11,278 nt of DNA from an uncultured Clostridia bacterium (GTDB taxonomy: Bacteria > Bacillota > Clostridia > Oscillospirales > Acutalibacteraceae). Below the pieces are notes generated by a model, which saw only the letters and a list, made by a program, of their open reading frames with translations, did no database searches and was not told where the DNA came from. Position numbers and translations under genes: made by a program. The stretch is from contig CAMVBD010000011.1 in assembly GCA_947165615.1 (NCBI GenBank), forward strand, positions 1 to 11,278, in the 5' to 3' direction. Positions within the stretch are counted from its first letter, which is position 1. Each line of letters opens with the position of its first letter. Below, in pieces: positions 7,521-11,278 of this stretch.

Positions 7521-7564
7521 GCCCTACGGCCCGTTTGCGAAAAAATTCACAATTGCAACACGGC

Positions 7565-7578
7565 GGTCTCGGCTGCCG
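7565..7578 (-). repeat. Inverted 14-base fragment of the downstream structured element
   Basis: GGTCTCGGCTGCCG here is the exact reverse complement of 7865-7878, the end of the second structured-element copy. Similarity continues patchily outward (GGCGC on one side, ACGGC on the other), so this is probably a decayed inverted copy. The two arms enclose both direct copies, spanning 7565-7878. Confidence 0.7.
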
Positions 7579-7623
7579 GGATGGCGCGACGGTCGCACGA
7601 CGGATCTGTTTTCGGATAACATA

Positions 7624-7722
7624 GCACGTCCGGGCGGCGGACAAACTGCCCCTTGCCGGGGCGCGGGTCCCCGGTGGGGACCTCGGCGAAGCCGAAGCGC
7701 CGACCGAGCCGGCAGGCGAGAC
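7624..7722 (+). repeat. Structured multi-hairpin element, copy 1
   Basis: The element begins with GCACGTCCGGG, shared with copy 2, and includes hairpin GTCCG/CGGAC (7628-7642) followed by AAAC. The core at 7658-7722 folds as a three-way junction. P1 is GGCGC/GCGCC (7660-7664 with 7697-7701), P2 is GGTCCCC/GGGGACC with loop GGT (7666-7682), and P3 is TCGGC/GCCGA with loop GAA (7683-7695). After GACCGA comes P4, GCC/GGC with loop GGCA (7708-7717), then GAGAC. There is no credible protein frame. Strand is uncertain; plus is chosen because it puts GNA and GNNA loops on the hairpins. It could be a structured RNA or a DNA-hairpin repeat. I do not recognise a known class. Confidence 0.75.
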
Positions 7723-7758
7723 GGGATCGTCCGGTCAACGTCCTGCGTTAAGGTCAGG

Positions 7759-7877
7759 GCACGTCCGGGACGACCCCTCCCGCGTCTGCGGCGCAGAAAC
7801 GGCTGTGGGGCGCGGGTCGCCGGTGGCGACCTCTCAGCCGCAGGCTGAGAAGCGCCGACCGAGGCGGCAGCCGAGAC
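7759..7877 (+). repeat. Structured multi-hairpin element, copy 2
   Basis: Same order of parts as copy 1: GCACGTCCGGG (7759-7769), hairpin TCTGC/GCAGA (7785-7797) followed by AAAC, then the core at 7807-7877. P1 GGCGC/GCGCC is 7809-7813 with 7852-7856, P2 GGTCGCC/GGCGACC with loop GGT is 7815-7831, and P3 TCTCAGCC/GGCTGAGA with loop GCA is 7832-7850. P4 GGC/GCC with loop GGCA is 7863-7872, between the same GACCGA and GAGAC. Relative to copy 1, one P2 pair and one P4 pair are flipped compensatorily, and P3 is lengthened by three pairs while staying fully complementary. An outer pairing ACGGCTG (7799-7805) with CAGCCGT (7879-7885) closes this copy. Confidence 0.75.
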
Positions 7878-7905
7878 CCAGCCGTACTACCGGTCGCCGT
7901 CCGAC

Positions 7906-8000
7906 CGTTTCAAAGGCGACAGATGTGGGGGAAATGTCAAAAATGGATTGGGGATGGGAAAAAATTTTGGGCAGAAGGGCAAATTTTTTTGTTCAAACTC
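7906..8000. other. Spacer without recognisable gene
   Basis: G- and A-rich sequence between the structured elements and the next promoter. Short frames here lack ribosome sites and similarity to anything I know. I see no gene or confident signal. Together with the entries for the structured elements, promoters and leader, this accounts for the 7413-8183 gap. Confidence 0.5.
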
Positions 8001-8029
8001 TTGAAAACGGGGGTGGACTTTGGTATGAT
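8001..8029 (+). promoter_or_regulatory. Promoter of the secreted repeat protein (extended -10)
   Basis: TTGAAA (8001-8006), a 17-base spacer, and TATGAT (8024-8029) preceded by TGG. Transcription should begin near 8036, leaving a leader of about 148 bases. It has the same extended -10 layout as the recJ and exporter promoters. Confidence 0.8.
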
Positions 8030-8035
8030 ATAGGA

Positions 8036-8183
8036 TGAATTATAATCGTAAAGTGTGCCTATGCGGAAAATTCCGCGGGGAAGGGTCCAAGACCGGGGTC
8101 AGACGGGACGGGGCCGGGAACCGGGGGATTCAGGCGGCGGTACGCCGAGCGGTTTGGTATCACGAAAGGAGAATGATACTAAA
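8036..8183 (+). promoter_or_regulatory. Long structured, G-rich 5' leader
   Basis: The leader holds, in order, GCGGAA/TTCCGC with an AA spacer (8063-8076) and seven runs of three or more G between 8077 and 8127. Then come a CGGCG/CGCCG hairpin with GTA loop (8135-8147) and the ribosome-site hairpin. The stretch 8105-8127 has four G-runs with loops of 2, 2 and 4 bases and fits a G-quadruplex pattern on the mRNA strand. I compared it by eye with cyclic-di-GMP riboswitch consensus sequences and found no match. Confidence 0.5.
8153..8183 (+). promoter_or_regulatory. Hairpin presenting the ribosome binding site
   Basis: TTTGGTATCA (8153-8162) and TGATACTAAA (8174-8183) form a 10-base-pair stem with one G-U wobble. 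The 11-base loop contains AAAGGAG, and the stem ends directly against the ATG at 8184. The linear distance from the Shine-Dalgarno to the start codon is 12 bases, longer than usual, so folding may matter for initiation. Confidence 0.6.

Positions 8184-11278
<3,095 letters not shown>

Noticed and set aside
7767..7778. GGG-ACGA-CCC hairpin resembling one half of a guanidine-II (mini-ykkC) riboswitch
   Set aside because: The class needs two such hairpins in tandem before the regulated gene. Only one is seen, and it lies about 400 bases from the nearest start.
7390..7848. 152-residue open frame across the exporter promoter and the structured element
   Set aside because: It spans a strong divergent promoter and a base-paired repeat. 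The differences between the two element copies preserve pairing, and no protein similarity is evident.
7624..7905. Possible omega RNA/HEARO RNA of an IscB-type system
   Set aside because: Complex GC-rich folding invites the idea, but there is no nuclease frame nearby and I cannot match the class consensus by eye. An Infernal search against Rfam would decide.

Overview
The window reads as a chromosomal segment of a fairly GC-rich Clostridia-type Firmicute, probably gut-associated and close to Oscillospirales. The grounds are a Gram-positive style bifunctional Rel enzyme, strong AGGAGG-type ribosome sites, extended -10 promoters, a YheI/YheH-like heterodimeric ABC exporter, and a very large secreted protein with InlB-type repeats. 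The lineage is inferred from gene content; no ribosomal RNA is present.

Layout. Four genes lie on the minus strand and one on the plus strand. Reading leftward from 7412 there is a two-gene ABC exporter operon (592 and 631 residues, overlapping by 8 bases). A terminator-rich spacer of about 500 bases follows, then recJ (GTG start at 3201), then a 155-base spacer made largely of 7-base repeats, then the 5' half of rel (start at 1024), which runs off the left edge. On the plus strand, divergent from the exporter, a large secreted repeat protein starts at 8184 and runs off the right edge with at least 1031 codons. The two edge genes have no stop inside the window.

How the genes relate. recJ (single-strand DNA exonuclease) and rel ((p)ppGpp synthesis and hydrolysis) are common neighbours in Firmicutes, often with apt between them; apt is absent here. 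The exporter pair should form one heterodimer with one canonical and one degenerate ATP site. The secreted protein has its own promoter and a long, structured, G-rich leader, and looks like a wall- or matrix-associated adhesin-like protein.

Most interesting non-coding content. The 771-base gap between the divergent genes holds two direct copies (about 7624-7722 and 7759-7877) of a multi-hairpin element. It has a three-way junction plus a fourth hairpin, and the copies differ by compensatory base pairs, which argues that folding is under selection. An inverted fragment of the same element lies at 7565-7578. I do not recognise its class. The leader of the secreted protein adds a G-quadruplex-capable run and a 10-base-pair hairpin that displays the Shine-Dalgarno sequence in its loop directly before the start codon.
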